From Clostridia bacterium (GTDB taxonomy: Bacteria > Bacillota > Clostridia > Oscillospirales > CAG-272), in assembly GCA_017407835.1 (NCBI GenBank), contig JAFQVV010000010.1, positions 1-64,000 on the forward strand: a DNA stretch of 64,000 bases, written 5' to 3'. Below the pieces are notes generated by a model, which was not told where the DNA came from, did no database searches, and saw only the letters and a list, made by a program, of their open reading frames with translations. The position numbers and the translations under genes were made by a program. Positions 8,112-15,662 of the stretch are shown piece by piece (within the stretch, counting starts at the first letter, position 1; each line of letters begins with the position of its first letter).

Positions 8112-9797
8112 ATGAAGTTTAAGGATATGCCTTATTCCAGACCGGATGTGGAGGCCATTTGTGCGGCTTACCGCAATCTCGCCGAGCGTGTGCAGGCTGC
8201 GTCTGCTGCCCATGATGTCTTTGCCGCCATCGAGGAGCATGAAAAGCTGTCCATGGAGTTTTACACCATGGAGTCTATCTGCTACATCCGTCACACGGTG
8301 AATACCACCGATGAATTCTACACCGCCGAGATGGCCTACATCGATGAGAATTCTCCTCTCGTCCAGGAGCAGACGCAGGCCTTTGCGCTGGCCCTGCTGG
8401 CCTCTCCTTTCCGTGCCGACATAGATGCCCGCTACGGCGAGCTCATGCTCCGCAATGTGGAGATCGGCACCAAGACCTTCTCACCCGCCATCATTGCCGA
8501 GCTGCAGGAGGAGAACCGCCTGGTCTCGGCTTATCAGAAGCTGTCCGCCTCTTCCCAGATCGACTTCGACGGCAAGGTGCTGACGGTGGCAGAGCTGGCT
8601 CCCTACAAGCAGTCCCCCGATCGTGAGGTGCGCCACGCCGCATATCTGGCTGAGGGCAACTTCTGGATGTCGGTCAAGGACGAGCTGGACCGTCTCTTTG
8701 ACGAGCTGGTCAAGGTCCGCGCCGCCATCGCCGAGAAGCTGGGCTATGCCAGCTTCACCGAAGTGGCCTACCTGCGCAACAACCGCAACTGCTATGATCC
8801 TGCTATGGTGGAAAAATTCCGCGCGCAGGTCAAGCGCGATCTTGTCCCCGTGGTCGCGGCCATGAAGGCAAAGCAGGCCGAACGCATCGGTCTCGCCGGT
8901 GATTTCCGTTTCTACGACGATGCTTTCGGCTACCCCGAGGGAAATCCCAAGCCCCACGGCACTCCCGACGATATTCTCGCGGCCGGGCGACAGATGTACC
9001 GCGAAATGTCTCCCGAGACGGCTGAATTCGTGGACTTCCTCTACGACAACGAGCTCTTCGATGTCTGCTCCAAGAAGGGTAAGGCCCCCGGCGGCTACTG
9101 CACCTCCCTGCCCCTCTACCGCGCCCCCTTCATCTTCTCCAACTTCAACGGCACCTCGGGTGACGTGGACGTGCTGACGCATGAAGCCGGCCACGCCTTC
9201 GCCGGCTACCGCGCCCGCAATTTCGAGCTGCTGGAGCAAACCAGCCCCAGCATGGAGTCCTGCGAAGTGCATTCAATGTCCATGGAGTTCCTTGCCTGGC
9301 CCTGGCTCAACCTTTACTACAAGGAAGATGCCGACCGCGCCCGCTTTGCCCACTTGGAGTCCACCCTCATCTTCATCCCCTACGGCACCATGGTGGATGA
9401 GTTCCAGCATCACATCTACGCCAACCCCAAGATGACAGCCGCCGAGCGAGATGCCCTGTGGATGTCTCTGGAGAAAGAATACCGCCCCTACATCGATTTC
9501 GCCGATGTGCCCTTCTATGGTGCCGGTGCCGGCTGGCAGAGACAGCTGCACATCTACCACTATCCCTTCTACTATATCGACTACTGCCTGGCCCAGACCA
9601 TTGCCCTTGAGGTATGGGCAGAGTCTCAAACCGACTACCCCTCCGCATGGGCGCGCTACCTGCGCTTTGTGGAGCAAGGCGGCAAGCAGACCTTCGTGGA
9701 GCTCTGCCGCACGGCGGGCTTCGTCACCCCCTTTGAGGAGGGCTGCCTGAAGCAGATCACCGACACGGTGACCGATTGGCTGAGCAAAAACGGCTAA
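8112..9797 (+). CDS. M3 family oligoendopeptidase (PepF-like)
   Basis: A 561-aa zinc metallopeptidase of the M3 (thimet/oligopeptidase F) type that hydrolyses short peptides in the cytoplasm. The HExxH zinc motif is present as THEAGHAFAGY (about residue 357), with the downstream ESCEVHSMSMEF segment supplying the third ligand. AAGGAGG immediately precedes the ATG. No signal peptide or membrane segment is evident. It stands alone between a palindromic element and an unrelated AT-rich gene. Confidence 0.92.
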   Translation: MKFKDMPYSRPDVEAICAAYRNLAERVQAASAAHDVFAAIEEHEKLSMEFYTMESICYIRHTVNTTDEFYTAEMAYIDENSPLVQEQTQAFALALLASPFRADIDARYGELMLRNVEIGTKTFSPAIIAELQEENRLVSAYQKLSASSQIDFDGKVLTVAELAPYKQSPDREVRHAAYLAEGNFWMSVKDELDRLFDELVKVRAAIAEKLGYASFTEVAYLRNNRNCYDPAMVEKFRAQVKRDLVPVVAAMKAKQAERIGLAGDFRFYDDAFGYPEGNPKPHGTPDDILAAGRQMYREMSPETAEFVDFLYDNELFDVCSKKGKAPGGYCTSLPLYRAPFIFSNFNGTSGDVDVLTHEAGHAFAGYRARNFELLEQTSPSMESCEVHSMSMEFLAWPWLNLYYKEDADRARFAHLESTLIFIPYGTMVDEFQHHIYANPKMTAAERDALWMSLEKEYRPYIDFADVPFYGAGAGWQRQLHIYHYPFYYIDYCLAQTIALEVWAESQTDYPSAWARYLRFVEQGGKQTFVELCRTAGFVTPFEEGCLKQITDTVTDWLSKNG

Positions 9798-9868
9798 ATT
9801 GACAGAATTAGTAGTACAATAAGCACACCTACGAACTTGAATTTGAAAATCATGCGGAGGTAGCAGAA

Positions 9869-10279
9869 ATGGAAGAAAATAAAAACTTTGACTTGGACAC
9901 CATTATGGATGAATTATCTTCCCGTCTTGAAGATATGATTGAAGATGCACTTATTGACCAAATTGACGATGCTGTCACTTGTGCAGTGCAAGATGCTCTT
10001 CCAGAAGCATTAGGTGAAAGTTTTTCTCATTTTGAATTTGTGCTTTCTAACGGAACAATTGTTAGACCAAGGCAACATATGAAATTATTTAGTCCAGATA
10101 AATCAAAATTAGTAATTTGCTATGGCGGGCTTCGTGTTGATGGTTCTACTTTGATGGTTCAAACAAGAATTAGTAGTTGGGAAAGTATTGCTTATTATCA
10201 AAGCAGGGAAGAAGCCATTGAAGCATTAGCAAAGGTAAAAAATGCTATGGATTCTAATTTGACCATATGTGAGTTGTAA
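9869..10279 (+). CDS. AT-rich orphan protein of unknown function
   Basis: A 136-aa protein with a good GGAGG ribosome site. Residues 1-45 are strongly acidic and helical (MDELSSRLEDMIEDALIDQIDDA), and a compact alpha/beta C-terminal part follows (KLVICYGGLRVDG, EAIEALAKVKNAMDS). No signal or membrane segment. Its composition and codon use (AAA, TTA, ATT, GAA, AGA) are visibly AT-richer than both neighbours, suggesting recent transfer or a different origin. I do not recognise a family; a small defence or mobile-element accessory protein is possible but unsupported. Confidence 0.75.
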   Translation: MEENKNFDLDTIMDELSSRLEDMIEDALIDQIDDAVTCAVQDALPEALGESFSHFEFVLSNGTIVRPRQHMKLFSPDKSKLVICYGGLRVDGSTLMVQTRISSWESIAYYQSREEAIEALAKVKNAMDSNLTICEL

Positions 10280-10318
10280 AGAAATTCAAGCCAATAAATT
10301 CCAATCTGTCAAACAGTC

Positions 10319-10349
10319 AAAAACAGCACCCGTATCGGGTGCTGTTTTT
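10319..10349. terminator. Bidirectional terminator between the orphan gene and the spoIIIA operon
   Basis: A perfect 14-bp stem (10319-10332 with 10336-10349) and a TAT loop, with A- and T-runs at the ends, can terminate both the plus-strand orphan and the minus-strand spoIIIA transcript. Confidence 0.85.
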
Positions 10350-10367
10350 GCGCATCGGGGAGTTGGC

Positions 10368-10387
10368 GGCGGGGGCAAGCCCCCGCC
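10368..10387. repeat. GC-rich palindrome near the end of the spoIIIA operon
   Basis: GGCGGGGGC and GCCCCCGCC flank AA: a 9-bp perfect hairpin without a T-run. It may reinforce termination or be part of a dispersed repeat. Confidence 0.45.
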
Positions 10388-10436
10388 CTGCGATAGATAG
10401 CATCCTAATTGGCAGCCGCCCAGAGGCGCGATTTTT

Positions 10437-11033
10437 TTATGTGCTCTTTTCGATGATCTTGACATTGGCAGGAAGAATGCCCGCCTGCTCATAAACAATC
10501 TCATTGATCTGGGCAATTTCGTTGGGCAGAAGTCCGTCACTCTTGACAATGATGTTGGCAGTATCACCATTGATCACAGCCACACACTGCGCAAATCCCT
10601 TGGATGTAATCAGCGTCTCGATATTGGCTTCACGCTCAATGTCAAGGGCGATGCGGGTGATATCCGAGAGTGCCTGCCCTTTCACCGTCTCAACGGCATC
10701 CTCACTGTCTACCACCGCACGAAGCACTTCCATTGCCTCATCCCGTGCACGCTGACGGCTGACCTGCGTTGCGGCAAAATATGCGGCATCATCCTGCGCG
10801 GTATTGTCCACGGTTGTATCTCCCGAAAGGCTTTCCCCCATCAGGCTATCACCGCTCATTCCGGCCGCGTTGTCGTAGGAGAACCCATCATCGGCACCGG
10901 CAAACAAGCTCCAGTTCAGATATACCGCGCCTGCAATCAGCAAAAGCGCGCCGAGAATGATCCAGTTCCGCCGCCCGACCTTGACTATACCCCGCTTGAT
11001 TGCATCGAGGCTCAACATTTCTTTCAGCTTCAT
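10437..11033 (-). CDS. spoIIIAH: Stage III sporulation protein AH
   Basis: A 198-aa mother-cell protein of the SpoIIIA-SpoIIQ feeding-tube channel in the engulfed forespore. One N-terminal membrane segment (WIILGALLLIAGAVYLNW, about residues 23-40) is followed by a linker and the C-terminal YscJ/FliF-like ring domain (VSRQRARDEAMEVLRAVV, GFAQCVAVINGDTANIIV, EIAQINEIVYEQAGI). It is the last gene of the spoIIIA operon, 69 bp after spoIIIAG. Confidence 0.95.
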   Translation of the reverse strand: MKLKEMLSLDAIKRGIVKVGRRNWIILGALLLIAGAVYLNWSLFAGADDGFSYDNAAGMSGDSLMGESLSGDTTVDNTAQDDAAYFAATQVSRQRARDEAMEVLRAVVDSEDAVETVKGQALSDITRIALDIEREANIETLITSKGFAQCVAVINGDTANIIVKSDGLLPNEIAQINEIVYEQAGILPANVKIIEKST

Positions 11034-11102
11034 ATGGTAACCTCCGTTACAGTTGTTTGAATTGGTATTCTATCTATATGCCGCCGGGGAAAACAATATG
11101 CC

Positions 11103-11594
11103 TCATCCCGCAGAAGTAATGTAAATACGATTTGTTCCCACACCAAAGGCAGCGGAAAGCAAGGATAACAGAGTTTGCACCGTCTCGGGATCATCGGCAC
11201 CGACGCAAACCACACCAATACCGCTGACCTGGGGCGGACGTTCGGTCAACAACAGGCCGCACGCCGAAGCACCGCTGCCTGTCAGCAAATATCCGCCTTC
11301 GTCTTCGGCATAGACATATTCCACCCCCTGCGTCAGGCTGAGTGCAACCGTCACATCGCTCACTCCTGCCACACGGCTGCACAAGGATGCCGCTTTTTCC
11401 TCCAAAATCTGCACATATTCCTGCCAATCCTGCGCTTCATTGACTGTCGTCTCACTCTCCTTCGACAGATCTGTACGGCCGATCAAAAGCAAAGCCAGTC
11501 CGACAGCCGCCAACGCGGCAATCAACGCTGATTGACGTCCCAAGGGGAGTCGCTTATGCACACGTCTCTCTGCCATTTTTTCCTCCATTTTCAT
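11103..11594 (-). CDS. spoIIIAG: Stage III sporulation protein AG
   Basis: A 163-aa SpoIIIAG homologue that forms a large ring in the outer forespore membrane. A basic N-terminus precedes a single membrane segment (SALIAALAAVGLALLLIG), and the ring-building domain carries LCSRVAGVSDVTVALSL and GIGVVCVGADDPETVQ. The start overlaps the spoIIIAF stop (ATGA). Confidence 0.92.
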   Translation of the reverse strand: MKMEEKMAERRVHKRLPLGRQSALIAALAAVGLALLLIGRTDLSKESETTVNEAQDWQEYVQILEEKAASLCSRVAGVSDVTVALSLTQGVEYVYAEDEGGYLLTGSGASACGLLLTERPPQVSGIGVVCVGADDPETVQTLLSLLSAAFGVGTNRIYITSAG

Positions 11595-12094
11595 TCAATC
11601 GCAACAACTGCCACACCGCCGAAAAGGGTGCTCAAATACGCTTCGATGGTATAGGGATCGGCGAGCACTGCACGCCCCGACAGGACTACCGTTATTTCTT
11701 CAAGGGTAATCTCCTCTGCCGTACCGCCAAGTGTAATATCGACGCGGCAATCCTGTGCCGAAATTCCAAACCGCTCGGCAAGCAATATCCCCACCGATTC
11801 CTCGGCCTCACGCGCACTTGCCGTACGAATATAGGCCGCCGTTTGCTCGGCATAACGATCACTCAGCGCCGTCCCCTCTGTATTGATCTCCTCGATGGCA
11901 GCGCGGATGCGGTCAAACAGTGCATCCGGCCCCTCTTGTAAAACAGTCAGCAGGGGATTGGCAATGACGCATAAGATCATCAGAGAAACCAGCAAACGAA
12001 AAACCGATGTCTCCCTCCCCTCATCGGGCGGAAGCAATTCCACCAATGTCCCGATTACAACTGCCAAAACCACGCCAATCAGATAGCTTTTCAT
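11591..12094 (-). CDS. spoIIIAF: Stage III sporulation protein AF
   Basis: A 167-aa protein with two N-terminal membrane segments (YLIGVVLAVVIGTLVELLP; FRLLVSLMILCVIANPLL) and a C-terminal ring-type domain with FGISAQDCRVDITLGG. This matches SpoIIIAF of the mother-cell channel complex. It lies between spoIIIAE and spoIIIAG with minimal spacing. Confidence 0.9.
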   Translation of the reverse strand: MKSYLIGVVLAVVIGTLVELLPPDEGRETSVFRLLVSLMILCVIANPLLTVLQEGPDALFDRIRAAIEEINTEGTALSDRYAEQTAAYIRTASAREAEESVGILLAERFGISAQDCRVDITLGGTAEEITLEEITVVLSGRAVLADPYTIEAYLSTLFGGVAVVAIE

Positions 12095-12103
12095 TTTCTG
12101 TCC

Positions 12104-13252
12104 TCAAGCTGAAATCACCAGCGACATACGAACAAACAAAATCAATGCAAAAATAAAGCAAACGGCTGCCCCCGCAAGAAGTGCCAGCAAAATACCGTTG
12201 ATCGATGCGAAATCGCCAAGCAGTTTTTGTTCCCCTTCACACCCCAACAATTCGGCTGCAGCCTCCCCCAAGGTCAAAGCCGCACGCCGAAAGACGAGGT
12301 GCATCACTGCCCCAAGCAGCGGCAAAAGCGTCAGGAGAATTCCCATCACGCCAACCGTATTTTTGAGATAAGAAAGCCCCGATGCGACAGTGCGTACCGA
12401 GTCCCCAACCGCACTGCCAATCACGGGAATCGCTTTTCCCAGCGCAAATTTCAGAGTTTTTGCCGAAACACTGTCCGCACCCGACGCAAGCAAGGTCTGT
12501 GCCGACAGTACCGCCGAGAAGAGTACACCGAACAGCGAAAGGGTATAGGTCAGCACCCGACGCAGGCAGGAGAGCAAACCGCGAAGCCGCCCGCGATCTG
12601 ACAGTCCGACAACCGCAGTGAGTCCGCAGACAGCGGCTGTCAGGGGAAGGAAAAATTCGGCGATCAAATTTTCTGCCAAATTCAGAAAAAGCGCTAAACT
12701 CCCATATCCTGCGGCGGCAGTGGCCGTATTGCCGCCCGCGGCAAGAAGTGCCGCCAAAACGGGAAGCATGGCGTTGACAATCACCTGTAATTGCTGCAAG
12801 GTTGCACTGACAAGCCGAAGCAAAACGATCTGCTCCTCGCACAAAAGGGCAGCCATGCAGAGTCTGCTGCAGATCTGCGCCGTCTGTGTCAGCTTATCCC
12901 GCCCCCAAGCTTCGCAGAGCACACCGAACACCGCTGAGAAAAGCAGGCAAAGCAGAGTTTGTCCGAACCCCTTCAGCGCCGACGGCAATGTGCCGAGAAG
13001 AGCATCACGCAATGTCTGGAGGACAGAGGAAAAACTCGTTGCTTCGAGCAGATCTTCGCTGTCCGGAAATCCCTGTGCGGCATCATACAGAGAATCGGGG
13101 AGCTGCCGGCGAATTTCATCGGGAAGCTCCGCCCAAAAGGATTGAAGGGCTGCAGAAAGCTCCGGCATTTCCTCTTGGGCCGCGCAGGCAGGCGCCAGTA
13201 CCAAGCTCCAGGCGATCAGCAATGCCGCCCATAGATATCGTCTGCCCATCAT
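12104..13252 (-). CDS. spoIIIAE: Stage III sporulation protein AE
   Basis: A 382-aa polytopic membrane protein with an N-terminal signal sequence (ALLIAWSLVLAPACA) and several hydrophobic segments. The hallmark region GKAIPVIGSAVGDSVRTVASGLSYLKN-like, around residues 260-290, is clear. SpoIIIAE is thought to be a channel or transporter-like core of the SpoIIIA complex. The start overlaps the spoIIIAD stop (ATGA). Confidence 0.95.
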   Translation of the reverse strand: MMGRRYLWAALLIAWSLVLAPACAAQEEMPELSAALQSFWAELPDEIRRQLPDSLYDAAQGFPDSEDLLEATSFSSVLQTLRDALLGTLPSALKGFGQTLLCLLFSAVFGVLCEAWGRDKLTQTAQICSRLCMAALLCEEQIVLLRLVSATLQQLQVIVNAMLPVLAALLAAGGNTATAAAGYGSLALFLNLAENLIAEFFLPLTAAVCGLTAVVGLSDRGRLRGLLSCLRRVLTYTLSLFGVLFSAVLSAQTLLASGADSVSAKTLKFALGKAIPVIGSAVGDSVRTVASGLSYLKNTVGVMGILLTLLPLLGAVMHLVFRRAALTLGEAAAELLGCEGEQKLLGDFASINGILLALLAGAAVCFIFALILFVRMSLVISA

Positions 13253-13638
13253 TGCCAGGAGAGAAAGGCCGACACCCCGGTCAGGAGCTGTTCCAGCAGG
13301 GGAATCATCAGCAAAATCAGCTCTGCTTTTCCCGCAAATTCCAGACAGAGGGCAATGGTCGGCTCACCGCAATCACGACAGAGTGCCGCGCAGATACGAA
13401 CCAAAAACAAAATGCAAAGTGCCCGTAAAAGCAGTGTCGCATGATCGGCAGAAAACACTTGTTGACTCAAGGTTTCAATCCATCGAACGGTGGGCGACAA
13501 CAAAACCAACCCGAACCCAAGCAGCAAAATCACCGCCGCAGTACGGATCGGAAGGGTAAACTCACTTCTGTATTGACGCACCAACACAACGGTTACGGTG
13601 CAAAGAAAAGCAGCTGCACAAAGTTTAACACTCTCCAT
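13249..13638 (-). CDS. spoIIIAD: Stage III sporulation protein AD
   Basis: A 129-aa integral membrane protein with about four hydrophobic segments, normal for SpoIIIAD, including the conserved CGEPTIALCLEFAGKAELILLMIPLL region. It starts 2 bp after spoIIIAC ends, so the two are translationally linked. Confidence 0.93.
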   Translation of the reverse strand: MESVKLCAAAFLCTVTVVLVRQYRSEFTLPIRTAAVILLLGFGLVLLSPTVRWIETLSQQVFSADHATLLLRALCILFLVRICAALCRDCGEPTIALCLEFAGKAELILLMIPLLEQLLTGVSAFLSWQ

Positions 13639-13640
13639 CT

Positions 13641-13835
13641 TTACACTCCAAACACGCTTTTGATTGTATCAAACAAGCTCCCAATCTCGCGCATTAAAAA
13701 AAGTAAGACAACCACAATTCCCGCAATAGAAACCAGCATCGCCTGCTCATCCCGTCCGGCCTTGGACAAAATCTGGGTGACAACCGCGACGAGCATTCCG
13801 ACACCTGCGACTTTGATGATCAAACTGATGTCCAT
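13641..13835 (-). CDS. spoIIIAC: Stage III sporulation protein AC
   Basis: A 64-aa protein of two membrane helices: MDISLIIKVAGVGMLVAVV, then a loop with GRDEQAMLV, then a second helix. I chose the ATG at 13835 (AAAGGA site upstream) because it gives the normal SpoIIIAC length. The longer open frame would extend into spoIIIAB. Confidence 0.93.
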   Translation of the reverse strand: MDISLIIKVAGVGMLVAVVTQILSKAGRDEQAMLVSIAGIVVVLLFLMREIGSLFDTIKSVFGV

Positions 13836-13866
13836 AATACAATCCTTTCTTCGGCTGTTTCCCCAT

Positions 13867-14343
13867 TTACCACAAGAGCAGAATAAGCGCCAATCCACCG
13901 CAGATGCAGAAAGCACGAATCAAGCGCACACGCTCACGCAGCGCTCCTTCTTCCCGCCGACAGATTTCCGTCAATTGCGCAATTGTCTCATCACAGGTGA
14001 CAATCTGCTCCTCTTTGTAGCTCTTCCCCAATTCAGCGGCAAAATGTCTGAGCAGTGTCTCGGCATCGGGAGGCAGAGTAAGTGCCGCCGAGGCAAGCAT
14101 CACCGCAAACGAATCACCCGGCAACCCAAGCCCGCAGTCCCGCAGAAGCTGCGCATCAATACTCTGACAGATTGCCGAAAAGGAACGGCTGTAGCAAGCA
14201 ATCTGTGCCCGAATTTGTCGGAGCAGTGTGAGATAGGCACTGCATTGCTTCACCTTGCACCGTTCTTGCAGCACAAGTCGATGGGAAAGCAGAAAAGCTC
14301 CCGCCAATACCAATCCGCCGCCGATCAATTTGCATACATTCAA
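13867..14343 (-). CDS. spoIIIAB: Stage III sporulation protein AB
   Basis: A 158-aa SpoIIIAB homologue: an N-terminal hydrophobic segment (LIGGGLVLAGAFLLSHRLVL), a helical core with CSAYLTLLRQIRAQIACYSRS and LGKSYKEEQIVTCDETIAQL, and a C-terminal hydrophobic helix. The fold resembles GspF-type assembly proteins. The ATG overlaps the spoIIIAA stop. Confidence 0.93.
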   Translation of the reverse strand: MNVCKLIGGGLVLAGAFLLSHRLVLQERCKVKQCSAYLTLLRQIRAQIACYSRSFSAICQSIDAQLLRDCGLGLPGDSFAVMLASAALTLPPDAETLLRHFAAELGKSYKEEQIVTCDETIAQLTEICRREEGALRERVRLIRAFCICGGLALILLLW

Positions 14344-15254
14344 AGCCGTGTAATCTCCAAAGATAATCCGCTCTTCCCCAGTTCCCGCCGAAGATCAATG
14401 CACGCGCTGATTGCGTGCTGTGCAAACAGCTCACGCATGGACGGGCGGCGGCAAAGCAGCGTGTGATCATCACTGTGGGCAGTCGCGATGAGCGGAACAC
14501 CACATGCCTGCGCGTCAAGCAAAGCTTCGGCATCTGCCGCAGTACCGATTTCATCACAGAGAATCACTTCAGCTGCCAAAGTGCGCAGAGCAATTTCAAT
14601 CCCGATTCTGCGGGGATAGCCTGTCAGCAGATCCAATGCTCCGCTGACAGAAGACAACATGGGCGTCAGCTCGCATCGGCTGTCCACCACTGCGGTTTGT
14701 TTTGCTCTCGGCGGTCGGGACAGCCCCTCCGCCAAAGCGCGCAGCAGGGTTGTCTTCCCCACCCCGGGCGGACCGCAGAGCAGAATGGAGCGACAATCCT
14801 TTTCCCGATCAAGCAGAGATAAAATTTCTTCGGCGCCATACCGCGCGGAAGACGGTATGCCTCCGGGAAGCCGCACGCACAATGAGCTGATTTCCGTCAC
14901 CGCGGTGACACGCCCCAATTCAGTCACTGCTCGGCCGCAAACCCCCACACGACATCCGTCGGGAAGTGTCACATATCCCTCCGCCAATGTGTCGCGATGG
15001 GCATAAAGTGCCCCTTCACAGCAAAGTGTCAGCATTTCCTCAAGCAATTCTGCTGTGACAGCCCCTCTTCCTTTCCGCCAACCGCTCCGGCTGCGCAGGA
15101 AAACAGGCTGGCCAAGCCGCAGCCGAAGCTCTTCGGGGAAATTGGCCTGGGCAAGCAACGCTTCGATCTCTTCGCTCCACGGTCGGGGAAGGCGTTCAAT
15201 TAAGCGATAAAGTTTGGAATGTGCCCCTTCCCCTTCGATGAAATTGCCCGCCAT
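14340..15254 (-). CDS. spoIIIAA: Stage III sporulation protein AA (AAA+ ATPase)
   Basis: A 304-aa secretion-type ATPase of the SpoIIIA apparatus. The start at 15254 follows AAAGGAGGG; the upstream open frame has no ribosome site. Walker A is [14 protein letters not shown] (about residue 155) and Walker B is VILCDEIG (about 222). The N-terminal domain has the ELRLRLGQPVFLRS segment seen in SpoIIIAA. First gene of the operon, behind a candidate SigE promoter. Confidence 0.95.
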   Translation of the reverse strand: MAGNFIEGEGAHSKLYRLIERLPRPWSEEIEALLAQANFPEELRLRLGQPVFLRSRSGWRKGRGAVTAELLEEMLTLCCEGALYAHRDTLAEGYVTLPDGCRVGVCGRAVTELGRVTAVTEISSLCVRLPGGIPSSARYGAEEILSLLDREKDCRSILLCGPPGVGKTTLLRALAEGLSRPPRAKQTAVVDSRCELTPMLSSVSGALDLLTGYPRRIGIEIALRTLAAEVILCDEIGTAADAEALLDAQACGVPLIATAHSDDHTLLCRRPSMRELFAQHAISACIDLRRELGKSGLSLEITRL

Positions 15255-15284
15255 CTTCTCCCTCCTTTGCTTGTCTGATGGTTG

Positions 15285-15314
15285 AGTATATGCAGCTTGT
15301 CTTTGGCATATGCC
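15285..15314 (-). promoter_or_regulatory. Candidate SigE promoter of the spoIIIA operon
   Basis: On the minus strand GGCATATG (15314-15307) and CATATACT (15292-15285) are separated by 14 bp, close to the SigE pattern (about KTCATATT, 14-15 bp, CATACANT). It lies about 30 bp before the spoIIIAA ATG, where a mother-cell promoter is expected. Confidence 0.5.
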
Positions 15315-15326
15315 GATGAATAAATG

Positions 15327-15359
15327 CAAAAAAAGACCGATGGGAATTCCCATCGGTCT
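15327..15359 (-). terminator. rpsU: Intrinsic terminator of rpsU
   Basis: An 11-bp stem (15334-15344 with 15349-15359) around AATT is followed on the minus strand by a run of T (15334-15328). It lies 20 bp after the rpsU stop and separates rpsU from spoIIIAA. Confidence 0.88.
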
Positions 15360-15378
15360 CAATTCAGTCATGACAGAC

Positions 15379-15555
15379 TTATTTGTATTTGCGCTTTCTG
15401 GCTGCCTCGGATTTCTTCTTCCGTTTTACGCTGGGCTTTTCGTAGTGCTCTCTCTTGCGAAGCTCAGTGAGGACGCCCGATCTTGCGCACTGTCTCTTAA
15501 AACGACGAAGGGCGCTGTCAAGCGATTCGCCTTCTTTAACTTTTACTTCTGCCAT
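15379..15555 (-). CDS. rpsU: 30S ribosomal protein S21
   Basis: A 58-aa S21: [20 protein letters not shown] at the N-terminus and a very basic C-terminus ([19 protein letters not shown]). The ATG at 15555 follows GGAGGGAGGG. It has its own strong promoter and terminator. Confidence 0.97.
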   Translation of the reverse strand: MAEVKVKEGESLDSALRRFKRQCARSGVLTELRKREHYEKPSVKRKKKSEAARKRKYK

Positions 15556-15605
15556 TCTTCTTCCCTCCCTCCGCAATGTGCAAGGAGACATAAATCTCTT
15601 TTTAT

Positions 15606-15634
15606 ATTATACACGATAATTTGTCCGCTGTCAA
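15606..15634 (-). promoter_or_regulatory. rpsU: Consensus SigA promoter of rpsU
   Basis: On the minus strand a perfect TTGACA (15634-15629), 17 bp, and a perfect TATAAT (15611-15606), about 50 bp before the rpsU ATG. Confidence 0.92.
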
Positions 15635-15662
15635 GAGTTTTTTTCTTAAATTTCACAGTTTT

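Noticed and set aside
9799-9820. TTGACA and TACAAT before the AT-rich orphan
   Set aside because: The elements are only 10 bp apart, too close for a SigA promoter.
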